From DASRSS01 sp963799045 (lineage in GTDB: Bacteria; Actinomycetota; Actinomycetes; Mycobacteriales; Jatrophihabitantaceae): 64,000 nucleotides of DNA. The first letter of the stretch is position 1. The number at the start of each line of letters is the position of its first letter. Where the stretch lies: contig CAWCVN010000007.1 of the NCBI GenBank assembly GCA_963799045.1, positions 372,001 to 436,000 of the forward strand. The letters run 5' to 3'. Shown piece by piece: positions 8,737 to 17,044 of this stretch. The notes under the pieces are model-generated. The model saw nothing but the letters and a program-made list of their open reading frames with translations. It was not told the DNA's origin and made no database searches. The position numbers and the translations under genes were made by a program.

Positions 8737-8753
8737 AGCTAATCCAATTAGCT
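8737..8753. promoter_or_regulatory. Palindromic operator upstream of the hydrolase-tetR operon
   Basis: Perfect 7-bp inverted repeat AGCTAAT-CCA-ATTAGCT, 38-54 bp upstream of the hydrolase ATG and overlapping a TTGACG that could be the -35 box on the minus strand. AT-rich palindromes of this size are typical TetR-family operators. Confidence 0.6.
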
Positions 8754-8783
8754 ATGGTGGTCAAGCCGCTGCCCGGCGGGCAC

Positions 8784-9740
8784 TCACGCGAAGCGGACGA
8801 TCGACGCAGCCCCCGCGAACAGGCAGTAGACGGCGAACGGGGTGAGCGTGCGTGTCTCGAAGTACCGGGTCAGCCACCTGACCGATACATAGGCGGCCAC
8901 CGCCGCGAGGACGGCTCCGACGAACACCTGCCCGTGGATCCGCTCGCCGGCCGACCCGGCCAGGCCGGGCAGCTTCAGCACACCGGCGGCGAGGATCACC
9001 GGCGTCGAGAGCAGGAACGAGAAGCGGGCGGCGTCGCGGTGGGACAGTCCCCGCACGAGCCCGCCGACCATCGAGACTCCCGAGCGTGAGATCCCGGCGA
9101 GCAGTGCGAAGGTCTGGAAGAACCCGATGGCGCCCGCCTCGAGCCACCCCAGGGTGGCCAGCCGCCGGACCGGGCGGCGGGTCTGCGGTTCGGTTGCCGC
9201 ACCACCGGCTCGTGCGGGCTCGCCGCCGACGAGTTCGAGCTCGTCGGCGTGCACCGGAGCCCGGCGGCGCAGCCGCTCGCCGGCGAGCAGGATCACCCCG
9301 TTGAGCGCCAGGAAGACCGCGGCGGCCAGTGGCTTGGCGAACAGGGTCCGGAAGGTGTGCTCGAGCACGAGCCCCGTGATCCCGACCGGGATCGTCGCGA
9401 TCACCAGCAGCCAGGCGAGCCGCTCGTCGGGGTCGCGAGCGACGATCCGGCGCGAGGCGATGCTCGGCCCGAGGGTGCGAACCAGCCCGCGCACGATCCG
9501 CACCCAGTCGCGCCGGTAGAACACGACCAGCGCCAGCGCCGTGCCGACGTGCAGCGCGACGATGAAGGCCAGGTACGGGCTGGAGCCGCTGTCGGAGGAC
9601 GCCGACTGGGTCACCAGGGCCTGCCAGCTGCCACCGACCCACGCCGGCACCAGCACCGAGTGGCCCAGGCTGGAGATCGGGAACAGTTCGGTGACGCCCT
9701 GCAGCAGGCCGACCACCGCGGCCTGGAGGTAGGACAACAT
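8784..9740 (-). CDS. uppP: Undecaprenyl-diphosphatase UppP (BacA)
   Basis: 318-residue integral membrane phosphatase that recycles undecaprenyl diphosphate for cell-wall synthesis. The two family signatures are present: QGVTELFPISSLGH near residue 12 and AGISRSGVSMVGGL near residue 210. About eight hydrophobic segments are visible. A charged insert at residues 155-185, rich in Arg and Glu, lengthens a loop relative to the usual 265-280 residues. The start at 9740 gives the conserved N-terminus (MLSYLQAAVVGLLQG). It is monocistronic. Confidence 0.92.
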   Translation of the reverse strand: MLSYLQAAVVGLLQGVTELFPISSLGHSVLVPAWVGGSWQALVTQSASSDSGSSPYLAFIVALHVGTALALVVFYRRDWVRIVRGLVRTLGPSIASRRIVARDPDERLAWLLVIATIPVGITGLVLEHTFRTLFAKPLAAAVFLALNGVILLAGERLRRRAPVHADELELVGGEPARAGGAATEPQTRRPVRRLATLGWLEAGAIGFFQTFALLAGISRSGVSMVGGLVRGLSHRDAARFSFLLSTPVILAAGVLKLPGLAGSAGERIHGQVFVGAVLAAVAAYVSVRWLTRYFETRTLTPFAVYCLFAGAASIVRFA

Positions 9741-9900
9741 GCGCCTGGCCTTCCGTCGTCTGGCGGGGCGCCGGCTGCTCGTCGAGCGCGGTCGCCGGCG
9801 CACACACCGTAGGGCCCGGAGGTGAACGGCAGCTGTCGCCGACATGACCACTCACCGTCCGGCCGCCGGCCGCGCCGAGCCGCTCTGGCATGCTCCGAGC

Positions 9901-10404
9901 ATGTCCCCGCCATCCGGGTCCACCGACGCCGACGTCACGTCACTGCCCCCCAAGGCGCAGCTCGAGGCGTTCATCGACGAGCACCGGGCGGCGCTGCCCG
10001 CGTGCCTCGACGGGCTCACCGAGGAGCAGGCGCGGCGCTCACTCGTCCCGTCCCGCACGACGCTGCTCGGCCTCGTGAAGCACGTGACGTTCGTCGAACG
10101 GGTGTGGTTCGACGAGGCGATCACGTGCCGTTCACGAGCCGAGCTCGGTCTCCCGTCGACACCGGATGCGTCGTTCGAGCTGGACGATGACGACACGATC
10201 GACTCGATCAGGCAGGCTCACGTCGAGGCCTGCGCGGCGGCGCGTCGAGCGACCGAGCGGCTGGAGTTGGACGATCTCCTGTACGGCAACCGTCGGGGCC
10301 CGTTGCCGCTGCGCTGGGTGTACACCCACGTGCTGCGTGAGCTGGCCCAGCACTGCGGCCACGCCGACATCCTGCGCGAGCAGATCCTCGCAGCCGACGG
10401 CTAG
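9901..10404 (+). CDS. DinB/DUF664 family protein
   Basis: 167-residue four-helix-bundle protein of the DinB-like DUF664 type. Candidate metal ligands are His in LVKHVTFVERVWF, and His residues in YTHVLRELAQHCGHADILRE near the C-terminus. Members of the superfamily use three His for a divalent metal and include thiol transferases, but this one is uncharacterised. An in-frame ATG at 9844 would add 19 residues; I prefer 9901. The 3' end overlaps the convergent cytochrome-cluster gene by 4 bases. Confidence 0.8.
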   Translation: MSPPSGSTDADVTSLPPKAQLEAFIDEHRAALPACLDGLTEEQARRSLVPSRTTLLGLVKHVTFVERVWFDEAITCRSRAELGLPSTPDASFELDDDDTIDSIRQAHVEACAAARRATERLELDDLLYGNRRGPLPLRWVYTHVLRELAQHCGHADILREQILAADG

Positions 10405-11345
10405 GACCTCGATTCGAGACGTCGGTAGTGGTCGCGCCAGATCAACCGGTACACCGGCACCAGCCGCGGGATCGAGCGCAGGCCGGGGATGAACGGCACG
10501 AAGATGAACACCAGGGTCAGCAGCATCATCAACCCCCAGACGAGCGCGTCGGCGTTGCCGGAGGTGCTGAACGGCTTCACCTGGTACCACAGCGTGTACA
10601 GCCACAACCACGCCTGGCCGGGGTAGTTGCCCGTCTCGTTCATCATCCCCCACTGGTCACCGCCGAGGTGGTCGGCGGCGGCCCGGTCGGCCATGTACGC
10701 GCCGTCGGCGACGAACAGCAGCGGCAGCGTGTAGTCGGTCTGGTAGAAGCCGCCCTCGGACAGCAGGACGCCGTCGAGTCCGCCGTTACGCGCCTGGTCG
10801 AGCAGGCTGGTGAGCATCGTGGGAACCGGCCCGTAGTCACCGGTGGCCACCTTGGCCGGATCGCCGCCGGGCGCCTTGGCCAAGGCGTCCTCGTAGGCGG
10901 AGGTCCAGGACTGCTGCTGCGACGAACTCGCCTGTGTCCACTGCGTCAACGCGCCGCTCAACGCGGGGCCCTGGATGCCCGTCGACAACGGGATGAGGAC
11001 GAAGTCCTTGGCGGTGTCGATCGGGTGCCGCACGCCGCCGAGCTTCTGCAGGTCGAGCGGCCCGATCTTCTGTTCGGCGTTCACGTTGTTGTAGGGCGGG
11101 CCGTAGGTCGCGACACCGCTTGTGCCGTCGAGCTCGGTCAACGCGGTCGCGACGAAGTCGCTCGGCGCCTTGTTGGCCCACGCGGCCACGGTGATCGGCT
11201 TCTCGTCCGGTGAGGAGAAGATCGCGGCGAGCCCGACGGTGAGCAGCGCGACCACGACGAACGCGATCACGCCCTCCTTGACGATGTCGTACGGTCGCGA
11301 CCCGAAGCTGTACGGATCGGGCTCGGCGGCGCGGCGGGACTTCAT
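10401..11345 (-). CDS. Membrane-anchored extracytoplasmic protein of a cytochrome b cluster
   Basis: 314-residue protein I cannot assign to a family. One TM helix lies near the N-terminus (residues 24-46), followed by a soluble domain of about 200 residues containing DFVLIPLSTGIQGP and, later, GDQWGMMNETGNYPGQAW, then a TM segment near residue 265 and a basic C-terminal tail. It overlaps the di-haem cytochrome b gene by 4 bases and is the third of three coupled genes, so it is probably a partner subunit facing the outside. No CxxCH haem-c motif and no Rieske cluster motif are present. Confidence 0.75.
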   Translation of the reverse strand: MKSRRAAEPDPYSFGSRPYDIVKEGVIAFVVVALLTVGLAAIFSSPDEKPITVAAWANKAPSDFVATALTELDGTSGVATYGPPYNNVNAEQKIGPLDLQKLGGVRHPIDTAKDFVLIPLSTGIQGPALSGALTQWTQASSSQQQSWTSAYEDALAKAPGGDPAKVATGDYGPVPTMLTSLLDQARNGGLDGVLLSEGGFYQTDYTLPLLFVADGAYMADRAAADHLGGDQWGMMNETGNYPGQAWLWLYTLWYQVKPFSTSGNADALVWGLMMLLTLVFIFVPFIPGLRSIPRLVPVYRLIWRDHYRRLESRS

Positions 11346-12031
11346 GCCTGCTCCCGCCCTTCAGCAGCCTGCGCGGGCGCTGTGGGCGCAGCCGATGCAG
11401 GTGCGGCGGATGCCGGCGCTAACGGAAACGGTGGGACGACTCCGCGCCGCCGGACCAGCAACACGTGCAGCACCACCAACACCCCGACCGCGAGGGGCAG
11501 CAGCACGATGTGCCACATCAGCATCTGCCCGAAGTCCGTCACGTTGAAGAACGCGCCGATCCCGACCGAGTTGAGTCCGTCCTTCGCCTGCGTCGAGATC
11601 CACTGCGAGTCGAAGTTCTGCTGCGTGAGGTAGCCGGTGAACGCGGTACCGACCGAGGCGAGGAAGGAGACGGCGCCGGTGATCCAGGTGAGGGCGCGGC
11701 GACCGCGCCAGGCGGCCATGAAGAACTTGCCCCACAGGTGAATCACCATGAAGGCCATGAACAGCTCGACGCTCCACAAGTGCGTGCTGTTGACGAAGTG
11801 GCCGAGCCCCGAGTGGTGCCACCAGGCCGGGCCCTTCAGGGCCAGCAGGCCTCCGCTGATCAGCACCACCAGCAGAGCGGACAGGGTGAGCACGCCGAAG
11901 ACGTAGATCCACGACGCCACGTACCTCGGCTGGGTGTCGGGAAGCAGGCGTTCCGGCGGCAGCGCGGCGGTCCCGCGGCGGCGAAGCGCGCCGGTCCACC
12001 CTCCCGCCGACGTTTCGGTGTCCGCACTCAT
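11342..12031 (-). CDS. Cytochrome b6-type di-haem membrane protein
   Basis: 229-residue N-terminal-type cytochrome b. Two His pairs lie on helices B and D: HLWSVELFMAFMVIH (14 apart) near residue 90, and MWHIVLLPLAVGV...LH (15 apart) near residue 180. Spacing of 14 and 15 is the cytochrome b6 pattern. Four to five TM helices are visible; the Ala/Pro-rich tail (APASAAPASAAPT) is cytoplasmic. The C-terminal cytochrome b half (subunit IV with PEWY) is missing, and no Rieske or cytochrome c gene is nearby. Probably part of a membrane quinol- or redox-linked complex with its two neighbours. The start ATG at 12031 overlaps the upstream gene by 4 bases. Confidence 0.82.
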   Translation of the reverse strand: MSADTETSAGGWTGALRRRGTAALPPERLLPDTQPRYVASWIYVFGVLTLSALLVVLISGGLLALKGPAWWHHSGLGHFVNSTHLWSVELFMAFMVIHLWGKFFMAAWRGRRALTWITGAVSFLASVGTAFTGYLTQQNFDSQWISTQAKDGLNSVGIGAFFNVTDFGQMLMWHIVLLPLAVGVLVVLHVLLVRRRGVVPPFPLAPASAAPASAAPTAPAQAAEGREQA

Positions 12032-12213
12032 GACTTGTCGCCACCCTTCGGGAACGGCAGCAGCAGCGCCAGGGCGAACAGGACCACCATCACGATGATC
12101 ACCACCAGGTTTGCCACCGAGATCTGGATGAACCCCCAGTTCAAGTAGTGACCGTGGTGGTTCAAGTTGACGGCGGCGGACAGCACGCTGTCCGCGCCAT
12201 GGGCAGACCACAT
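12028..12213 (-). CDS. Small single-TM subunit of the cytochrome b cluster
   Basis: 61-residue protein with one TM helix (VANLVVIIVMVVLFALALLL, residues about 32-52) and a short basic end (PFPKGGDKS). The N-terminal part has HHGHYLNWGFIQIS. It is first of the three overlapping genes (ATGA overlap with the cytochrome b start), so it is probably a small structural or assembly subunit. I do not recognise its family. Confidence 0.68.
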   Translation of the reverse strand: MWSAHGADSVLSAAVNLNHHGHYLNWGFIQISVANLVVIIVMVVLFALALLLPFPKGGDKS

Positions 12214-12361
12214 CTCGGGCCTCCTGTCGGGTTCGAACGCGCGTGGCCCTCCCAGCGCGTCGAAAGTGATGATCCTGGGCAGCCACAGGAGCCAAGTAGG
12301 GCCCAGGTCCCCATGCGGGCAAGGCCTTTAGGCCCTACCTTGGAGGCGGTAACCCGCGTAT

Positions 12362-12418
12362 AGGCACGCCGAAACGGCGTTCGAGTTCCTTTCTCCGGTC
12401 TCGAACGCCGGCGTGCCT
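12362..12418. repeat. Long imperfect hairpin between cyp125 and the cytochrome cluster
   Basis: Left arm 12362-12385 and right arm 12400-12418 pair over 19 bp (8 + 11) with a 5-base bulge (CGAAA) in the left arm and a 14-base loop. It lies in the 317-bp gap 12214-12530, downstream of cyp125 and upstream of the small subunit gene. There is no T run on either side. It may terminate cyp125 transcription or act in the 5' leader of the cytochrome operon. I see no other gene in this gap. Confidence 0.6.
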
Positions 12419-12530
12419 GTCTCGAATCGAGGTGGCGATCTTCGAACAGCAGCATCCACCGGCCGGGCGGCGAAACGGCCGCTCCGGGCCGGATCTAGAG
12501 AAAGTCGAGAGCCGCCGGGCGAGCCCGGGG

Positions 12531-13781
12531 TCAGGCGTGCGCGACCGGACACTTGCCGTACGAGACCGGGTACTCCTTGATCCCGTTCAGCCACCCCGAC
12601 CGCAGCCGCTGCGGCTGCCCCAGCGCGGTGATGTCCGGCAGGTGTTCGGCGATGGCGTTGAAGATCAGGTTGATCTCCATGCGCGCGAGGTTCGCACCGA
12701 TGCAGTAATGCGCGCCGGTGCCGCCGAACCCCACATGCGGATTGGGATCACGCAGGATGTCGAACTCGAACGGGTTCACGAACACGTCCTCGTCGAAGTT
12801 CGCCGAGGCGTAGTACAGGCCGACGCGGTCTCCCGCCTTGACCTGCTGGCCGCCGAGCTCGACGTCCTCCGTTGCGGTGCGCTGGAATGCAACGACCGGA
12901 GTCGCCCAGCGGACGATCTCGTCGGCCGCGGTCTCGGGGCGCAGCTTCTTGTACAGCTCCCACTGTTCCGGGTGCTCCATGAACGCGTGCAGGCCGTGGG
13001 TCGTCGCGTTGCGGGTGGTCTCGTTGCCGGCCACGGAGAGCATGATGGTGAAGAAGCCGAACTCGTCGCTGGTCAGCTCTTCGCCGTCGATGTCGGCGTT
13101 GACGAGCTTGGTGACGATGTCGGGCTGCGGGTTGGCCTTGCGGTCCTCGGCGATCTCCATGAAGTAGCCGAGCATCTCCGCGAGCGCGACCTGGTTGTCC
13201 TCGGGGTCGTAGTCCGGGTCCTGGTAGGAGACCAGCATGTTCGACCAGTCGAACAGCTTCTTGCGGTCCTCCTGCGGAACGCCGAGCAACTCTGCGATCG
13301 CCTGCAGCGGCAGCTCGCAGGCAACGTCGCGGACGAAGTCCCCCTCGCCCTTGTCCAGCGCCTCGGTGACGATTCTCTCCGCCCGCCGGGTCAGCGCGTC
13401 CTTGAGGCTGTTGATCGCGCGCGGCGTGAAGCCGCGCGAGACGATCGAGCGCATGCGGGTGTGCTGCGGTGCGTCCATGTTCAGCAGGATCACGCGCTGC
13501 ATGTCGATCTGCTCGCGTTCGATCCCCTCCTGGAACCGGATGATCGCGGTGTTCTCGTAGCTGGAGAAGACGTCGTTGCGTCGCGAGACCTCCTTGACGT
13601 CGGCGTGGCTGCTCACCACCCAGTGCCCGTCATCGTCGAAGCCGTCCCGTCCGCGCGGCTGGGACTGCCACCAGACCGGCGCGGTGCGGCGCAGCTCGGC
13701 GAACTCCTCCGTGGGCAAGCGCTCGGCGTAGGTGTCGGGGTCGTTGATGTCGAACCCTGCGGGCAGCTTCGGCAGTGCCAC
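12531..13781 (-). CDS. CYP125-type steroid C26/27 monooxygenase
   Basis: 416-residue cytochrome P450. Motifs: I-helix AGNETTRN near residue 250, K-helix EIVR, and haem loop FGGTGAHYCIGANLAR with the thiolate Cys near residue 365. Long stretches match what I remember of mycobacterial CYP125A1, for example PPGFD/PAGFDINDPD at the start, LNMDAPQHTR, RGFTPRA, PETAADEIVRWATPV and RLRSGWLNGIK near the end. CYP125 oxidises the side-chain terminal methyl of cholesterol or cholestenone. No other sterol-catabolic gene is in the window. It is divergent from a TetR gene across an 85-bp spacer with an inverted repeat. Confidence 0.9.
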   Translation of the reverse strand: MALPKLPAGFDINDPDTYAERLPTEEFAELRRTAPVWWQSQPRGRDGFDDDGHWVVSSHADVKEVSRRNDVFSSYENTAIIRFQEGIEREQIDMQRVILLNMDAPQHTRMRSIVSRGFTPRAINSLKDALTRRAERIVTEALDKGEGDFVRDVACELPLQAIAELLGVPQEDRKKLFDWSNMLVSYQDPDYDPEDNQVALAEMLGYFMEIAEDRKANPQPDIVTKLVNADIDGEELTSDEFGFFTIMLSVAGNETTRNATTHGLHAFMEHPEQWELYKKLRPETAADEIVRWATPVVAFQRTATEDVELGGQQVKAGDRVGLYYASANFDEDVFVNPFEFDILRDPNPHVGFGGTGAHYCIGANLARMEINLIFNAIAEHLPDITALGQPQRLRSGWLNGIKEYPVSYGKCPVAHA

Positions 13782-13810
13782 GATCTTCCTCCGTCGGAGA
13801 AGTAGAACAC

Positions 13811-13830
13811 GTTACAATACATCTCGTAAC
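13811..13830. promoter_or_regulatory. Inverted repeat between cyp125 and tetR
   Basis: GTTAC (13811-13815) and GTAAC (13826-13830) form a 5-bp inverted repeat with a 10-bp spacer, in an AT-richer patch in the middle of the divergent spacer. It is a plausible operator for the adjacent TetR protein, acting on both promoters. Confidence 0.45.
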
Positions 13831-13866
13831 ATAACTCGGACACGGACCGCAGGCAAGGGAGGATCG

Positions 13867-14436
13867 ATGAGCCAGGGCCGCCCGCGCGACGCGAGCATCG
13901 ATGACGCCGCACGCCAGGCGACCCGCGAGCTGCTCGTCGAGGCCGGTTGGGAGGGCACCACGCTCTCGGCCGTCGCCGACCGAGCGGGCGTCAGCCGCCC
14001 GGCGCTCTACCGGCGCTGGCCCACCAAGACGCACCTGGTCTTCGACACCCTGTTCGGCTGGGCGGAGGAGGTCATTCCCAAGCAGGTCGACCAGGCGCCG
14101 GAGGCGTGGCTGCACGCGGCGGTGGACATCGGCTTCGAGCTGTTCGCCGACCCCGCGGTCCGCACCGGCACGCCGGGGCTGCTGGCCGCGATCGCCGGCG
14201 ACGAGGAGCTGCGCACGGCGCTGTGGCAACGGTCCGGCCAGCCCGCCGTAGGCCTGGTGGAGGGCTACCTGACACACATCGCCGACACCGATCAGCGCCG
14301 TGCCGTCGCGCAGGCCGCGCTGGCGATGCTCGCCGGCGCACCGCTGTTCCTGCAGCTGTTCGGCGGCGACACCGTGGATCCGCGCACCCGCGAGGTGCTC
14401 ACCTCGATGCTGGCCGCGCTGACCAGGCACGACTGA
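13867..14436 (+). CDS. TetR-family regulator, divergent from cyp125
   Basis: 189 residues. HTH: TTLSAVADRAGVSRPALYRRWPTKTHLV, residues about 32-60. The C-terminal half has a TetR_C_16-like pattern (EELRTALWQRSG, VAQAALAMLAGAPLFLQLF). GGAGG lies a few bases before the ATG. The divergent arrangement points to control of the P450. In mycobacteria sterol genes are controlled by KstR, but this protein does not look identical to KstR, so its ligand is open. Confidence 0.87.
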   Translation: MSQGRPRDASIDDAARQATRELLVEAGWEGTTLSAVADRAGVSRPALYRRWPTKTHLVFDTLFGWAEEVIPKQVDQAPEAWLHAAVDIGFELFADPAVRTGTPGLLAAIAGDEELRTALWQRSGQPAVGLVEGYLTHIADTDQRRAVAQAALAMLAGAPLFLQLFGGDTVDPRTREVLTSMLAALTRHD

Positions 14437-14501
14437 CGTCCTCGCCCGCCGTGACCTAGGACCCTACGTGCAGCGCCGGGTTCGTCCCTACCGTCGTGCT
14501 C

Positions 14502-14696
14502 ATGGTTGTTCGCGACGCAATGACAGTGAGCGAGATGCCCAGCGGCATCTCCGTCATAAGCGTCGTCAGCGACGAGGACGGCCAGCAGACGCATGCGTTC
14601 GAGGTACTGCGCGACGGTGTGTTGGTCTGCAGGGCCGACACCCTGCCCGAGATCGCGGCACTCCTCGCCGGGCTGAACCCAGCGGCGCCCGGCTGA
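14502..14696 (+). CDS. Small hypothetical protein
   Basis: 64 residues from the ATG at 14502 (a GTG at 14496 is possible). Text such as ISVISVVSDEDGQQTHAFEVLRDGVLVCRADTLPEIAALLAGL suggests a small alpha/beta domain. The third codon positions are GC-rich as in neighbouring genes, which supports translation. No family recognised. It stands alone between tetR and the convergent MerR gene. Confidence 0.5.
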   Translation: MVVRDAMTVSEMPSGISVISVVSDEDGQQTHAFEVLRDGVLVCRADTLPEIAALLAGLNPAAPG

Positions 14697-14824
14697 ACGC
14701 TCGCCCGCCAGCCGCCGCGCTTGAGACCAGTTTCCCTTACACAGCAGGGGTTCAGCCGTTCCGTGTCGGGTCGCGTCATCCCCTGATTGCTGGGTCGAAG
14801 GGTCCGTTCGGGGTCAAATCAGGG

Positions 14825-15232
14825 TCAAGTCGCTCCACTCGTGGGCGATGCGACGGTGTCCAGGGTGCCGAGGAATTCCTCGGCGAAGGCGAGTTCGGCG
14901 GCCAGTTGTTCGCGTCTGCTCTGCGCCATAAGCCGGTAGTTGCTCACGACGGCGCGCAGCCGGGCGGTTTCGGTTGTACCGCGCTTGGTGCGGGAGGCGA
15001 GACGGTCGGTCGTGTCGAGCAACTCGCGCATCTGCTCGAGGCTGAAGCCGAGGGGCTTCATGCGGCGAATCAACAGGAGCCGCTCGACGTCGCTGTCGGT
15101 ATAGAGCCGGAACCCGCCCTGGCTGCGGGCCGACGGCACGACCAGCCCGGCCTGGTCGTAGTGGCGGATGGTGTTGATCGACAGGCCGGTGCGTTCGGCG
15201 ACCTCACCGATCTGTATCTGATCCCGCGCCAT
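14825..15232 (-). CDS. MerR-family regulator
   Basis: 135 residues from the ATG at 15232. The winged HTH is IQIGEVAERTGLSINTIRHYDQAGLVVPSARSQGGFRLY, followed by the usual long dimerisation helix. There is no cysteine at all, so it is not a thiol- or soft-metal-sensing MerR. The gene is divergent from sulP, and two identical MerR-type dyads lie upstream of sulP (15304) and of the RF3 gene (17045). The effector is unknown. Confidence 0.87.
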   Translation of the reverse strand: MARDQIQIGEVAERTGLSINTIRHYDQAGLVVPSARSQGGFRLYTDSDVERLLLIRRMKPLGFSLEQMRELLDTTDRLASRTKRGTTETARLRAVVSNYRLMAQSRREQLAAELAFAEEFLGTLDTVASPTSGAT

Positions 15233-15303
15233 GTCCCACCGTTCATCTCTCGAGGCCGTCATGATCGCTCGGGTGTGCACCGTCACCCCCGACCGAACAA
15301 TAC

Positions 15304-15323
15304 CTACCCTCACGCCAGGGTAG
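15304..15323. promoter_or_regulatory. MerR-type operator upstream of sulP
   Basis: Perfect 7-bp inverted repeat CTACCCT-N6-AGGGTAG (20 bp), followed directly by AGT so that TAGAGT at 15321-15326 can serve as a -10 box. The same arms, spacer length and following AGT recur at 17045. It lies 160 bp before the sulP ATG and 71 bp before the MerR ATG on the other strand, so it could control both. Confidence 0.7.
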
Positions 15324-15482
15324 AGTTCTCGAAGGAGCTGCCCAGGACGGTCGGCGCCTCAATTCGTCCGACCTGACGATAGTGCCGTACCAGCGAAGCG
15401 TTCGCTGTCCTGCGCGGCCGTCCCGTCAAATCGACTACACGAGCCTTCGCGTGCTGCTGCGCGATCCGACCGATGTGGATCC

Positions 15483-17009
15483 ATGCCCTCACTGACCAAG
15501 CCTGACCTGCCCACCTTGCAGCGATTCGCACCGGCCCGCCTCAGCCGTCCGGGCCGCCCGCCGTGGGCCACCGCGACGGGACTGCGTACGGAGGTGCTGG
15601 CCGCGCTGGTGGTCGGTATCGCGCTGATCCCGGAAGCGATCTCGTTCTCGGTGATCGCCCACGTCGACCCTCGTGTCGGCCTGTTCGCGTCGTTCACGAT
15701 GGCGGTCACGATCGCGATCGTCGGCGGCCGGCCGGCGATGATCTCCGCGGCGACCGGATCCGTTGCACTGGTTGTCGCGCCGCTGTCGATCAAATACGGG
15801 CTGGACTACCTCGTGGCCGCGGTGCTGTTGGCCGGTGCGATCCAGATCTTGCTCGGCGTGGTCGGTGTCGCCAGCCTGATGCGCTTCGTGCCGCGCAGCG
15901 TGATGACCGGCTTCGTCAACGCCCTGGCGATCCTGCTGTTCGTCGCCCAGTTGCCGAACCTGCACCACGTCCCCTGGGCGGTATATCCGCTGGTCGCCGG
16001 CGGCCTGGCGATCATGGTGTTCTTCCCCCGGCTGACCAAGGCCGTGCCCGCTCCCCTGCTCGCGATCGTCGTGCTGACGACGCTGACGATCGCGGCCGGC
16101 ATCGCCGTACCCACAGTGGGCGACAAGGGAACGCTGCCCCACTCGCTGCCGACGCTGGGCCTGCCACACGTCCCGTACAGCCTGCACACGCTGAGCATCA
16201 TCGCGCTGCCGGCGATCACCATGGCGCTGGTCGGGCTGCTGGAATCGCTGCTCACCGCACGCCTGGTCGACGACCTGACCGACTCCGGGTCGAACAAGAA
16301 CCGCGAATCCTGGGGCCAGGGCATCGCCAACGTCGTCACCGGGTTCTTCGGCGGCATGGGCGGTTGCGCGATGATCGGCCAGACGATGATCAACGTCAAG
16401 GCCGGTGCTCGCAGCCGGCTCTCGACCTTGCTCGCCGGGGTCTTTCTGCTGATCCTCGTCGTCGTCTGCGGCCCCGTCGTGTCGCGGATCCCGATGGCCG
16501 CGCTGGTCGCGGTGATGGTGCTCGTCGCGGTAAGCACATTCGACTGGCACAGCGTCAAGGTCGGCCGGCTCCAGCGGATGCCCAAGAGCGAGACCGCCGT
16601 CATGGTGGTCACCGTGGCGGTTACCGTCGGCACCGACAATCTTGCTTTCGGCGTGCTCGCCGGCGTCGTTCTCGCCTGTCTGCTGTTCGCGCGCCGGGTC
16701 GCGCACCTGTCACAGGTGACCGCGGTCACCGATCCGGACGGGTCCAGCGTCGTGTACCGAGTCGCGGGAGAGTTGTTCTTCGCCTCCAGCAGCAACCTGA
16801 GCGATCACTTCGACTACGCCGGAGACCCAGATCAGGTCATCATCGACCTCACCGACTCCCATGTCTGGGACGCCTCCACCGTCGCCGCGCTCGATCAGGT
16901 CGTGACCAAGTACGCCCACCGCAGCAAGCAGGTCGAGATCATTGGCCTGAACCACGCCAGTGAGCACATGCACGGCAACCTGAGCGGCCATCTGTCCTCC
17001 AGCCATTGA
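15483..17009 (+). CDS. SulP-family anion transporter with STAS domain
   Basis: 508 residues. The transmembrane core (residues about 35-405) has the SulP signature region VVGIALIPEAISFSVIAHVDPRVGLFASF and roughly 11-12 helices. A C-terminal STAS domain (about 420-500) contains VYRVAGELFFASSSNLSDHF and the DLTDSHVWDASTVAALD loop. Known relatives carry sulfate, bicarbonate or other anions; which one is not evident. It is preceded by a MerR-type dyad and a long leader (about 150 bases) in which I find no clear riboswitch. Confidence 0.9.
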   Translation: MPSLTKPDLPTLQRFAPARLSRPGRPPWATATGLRTEVLAALVVGIALIPEAISFSVIAHVDPRVGLFASFTMAVTIAIVGGRPAMISAATGSVALVVAPLSIKYGLDYLVAAVLLAGAIQILLGVVGVASLMRFVPRSVMTGFVNALAILLFVAQLPNLHHVPWAVYPLVAGGLAIMVFFPRLTKAVPAPLLAIVVLTTLTIAAGIAVPTVGDKGTLPHSLPTLGLPHVPYSLHTLSIIALPAITMALVGLLESLLTARLVDDLTDSGSNKNRESWGQGIANVVTGFFGGMGGCAMIGQTMINVKAGARSRLSTLLAGVFLLILVVVCGPVVSRIPMAALVAVMVLVAVSTFDWHSVKVGRLQRMPKSETAVMVVTVAVTVGTDNLAFGVLAGVVLACLLFARRVAHLSQVTAVTDPDGSSVVYRVAGELFFASSSNLSDHFDYAGDPDQVIIDLTDSHVWDASTVAALDQVVTKYAHRSKQVEIIGLNHASEHMHGNLSGHLSSSH

Positions 17010-17044
17010 TGGCCGCGCTTCAGCGGGCCGGCACACCACTCGGC

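Noticed and set aside
14697..14824. Small gene in the gap between 14.70 and 14.82 kb
   Set aside because: No frame of reasonable length with a start and a ribosome site; it is probably just the region between two convergent genes.
15324..15482. Riboswitch in the sulP leader
   Set aside because: The leader is long, but I could not find a conserved riboswitch core or a convincing set of paired stems.
15489..16706. 405-codon minus-strand frame opposite sulP
   Set aside because: Shadow frame made of Asp/His/Arg repeats; the plus-strand SulP protein explains the region.
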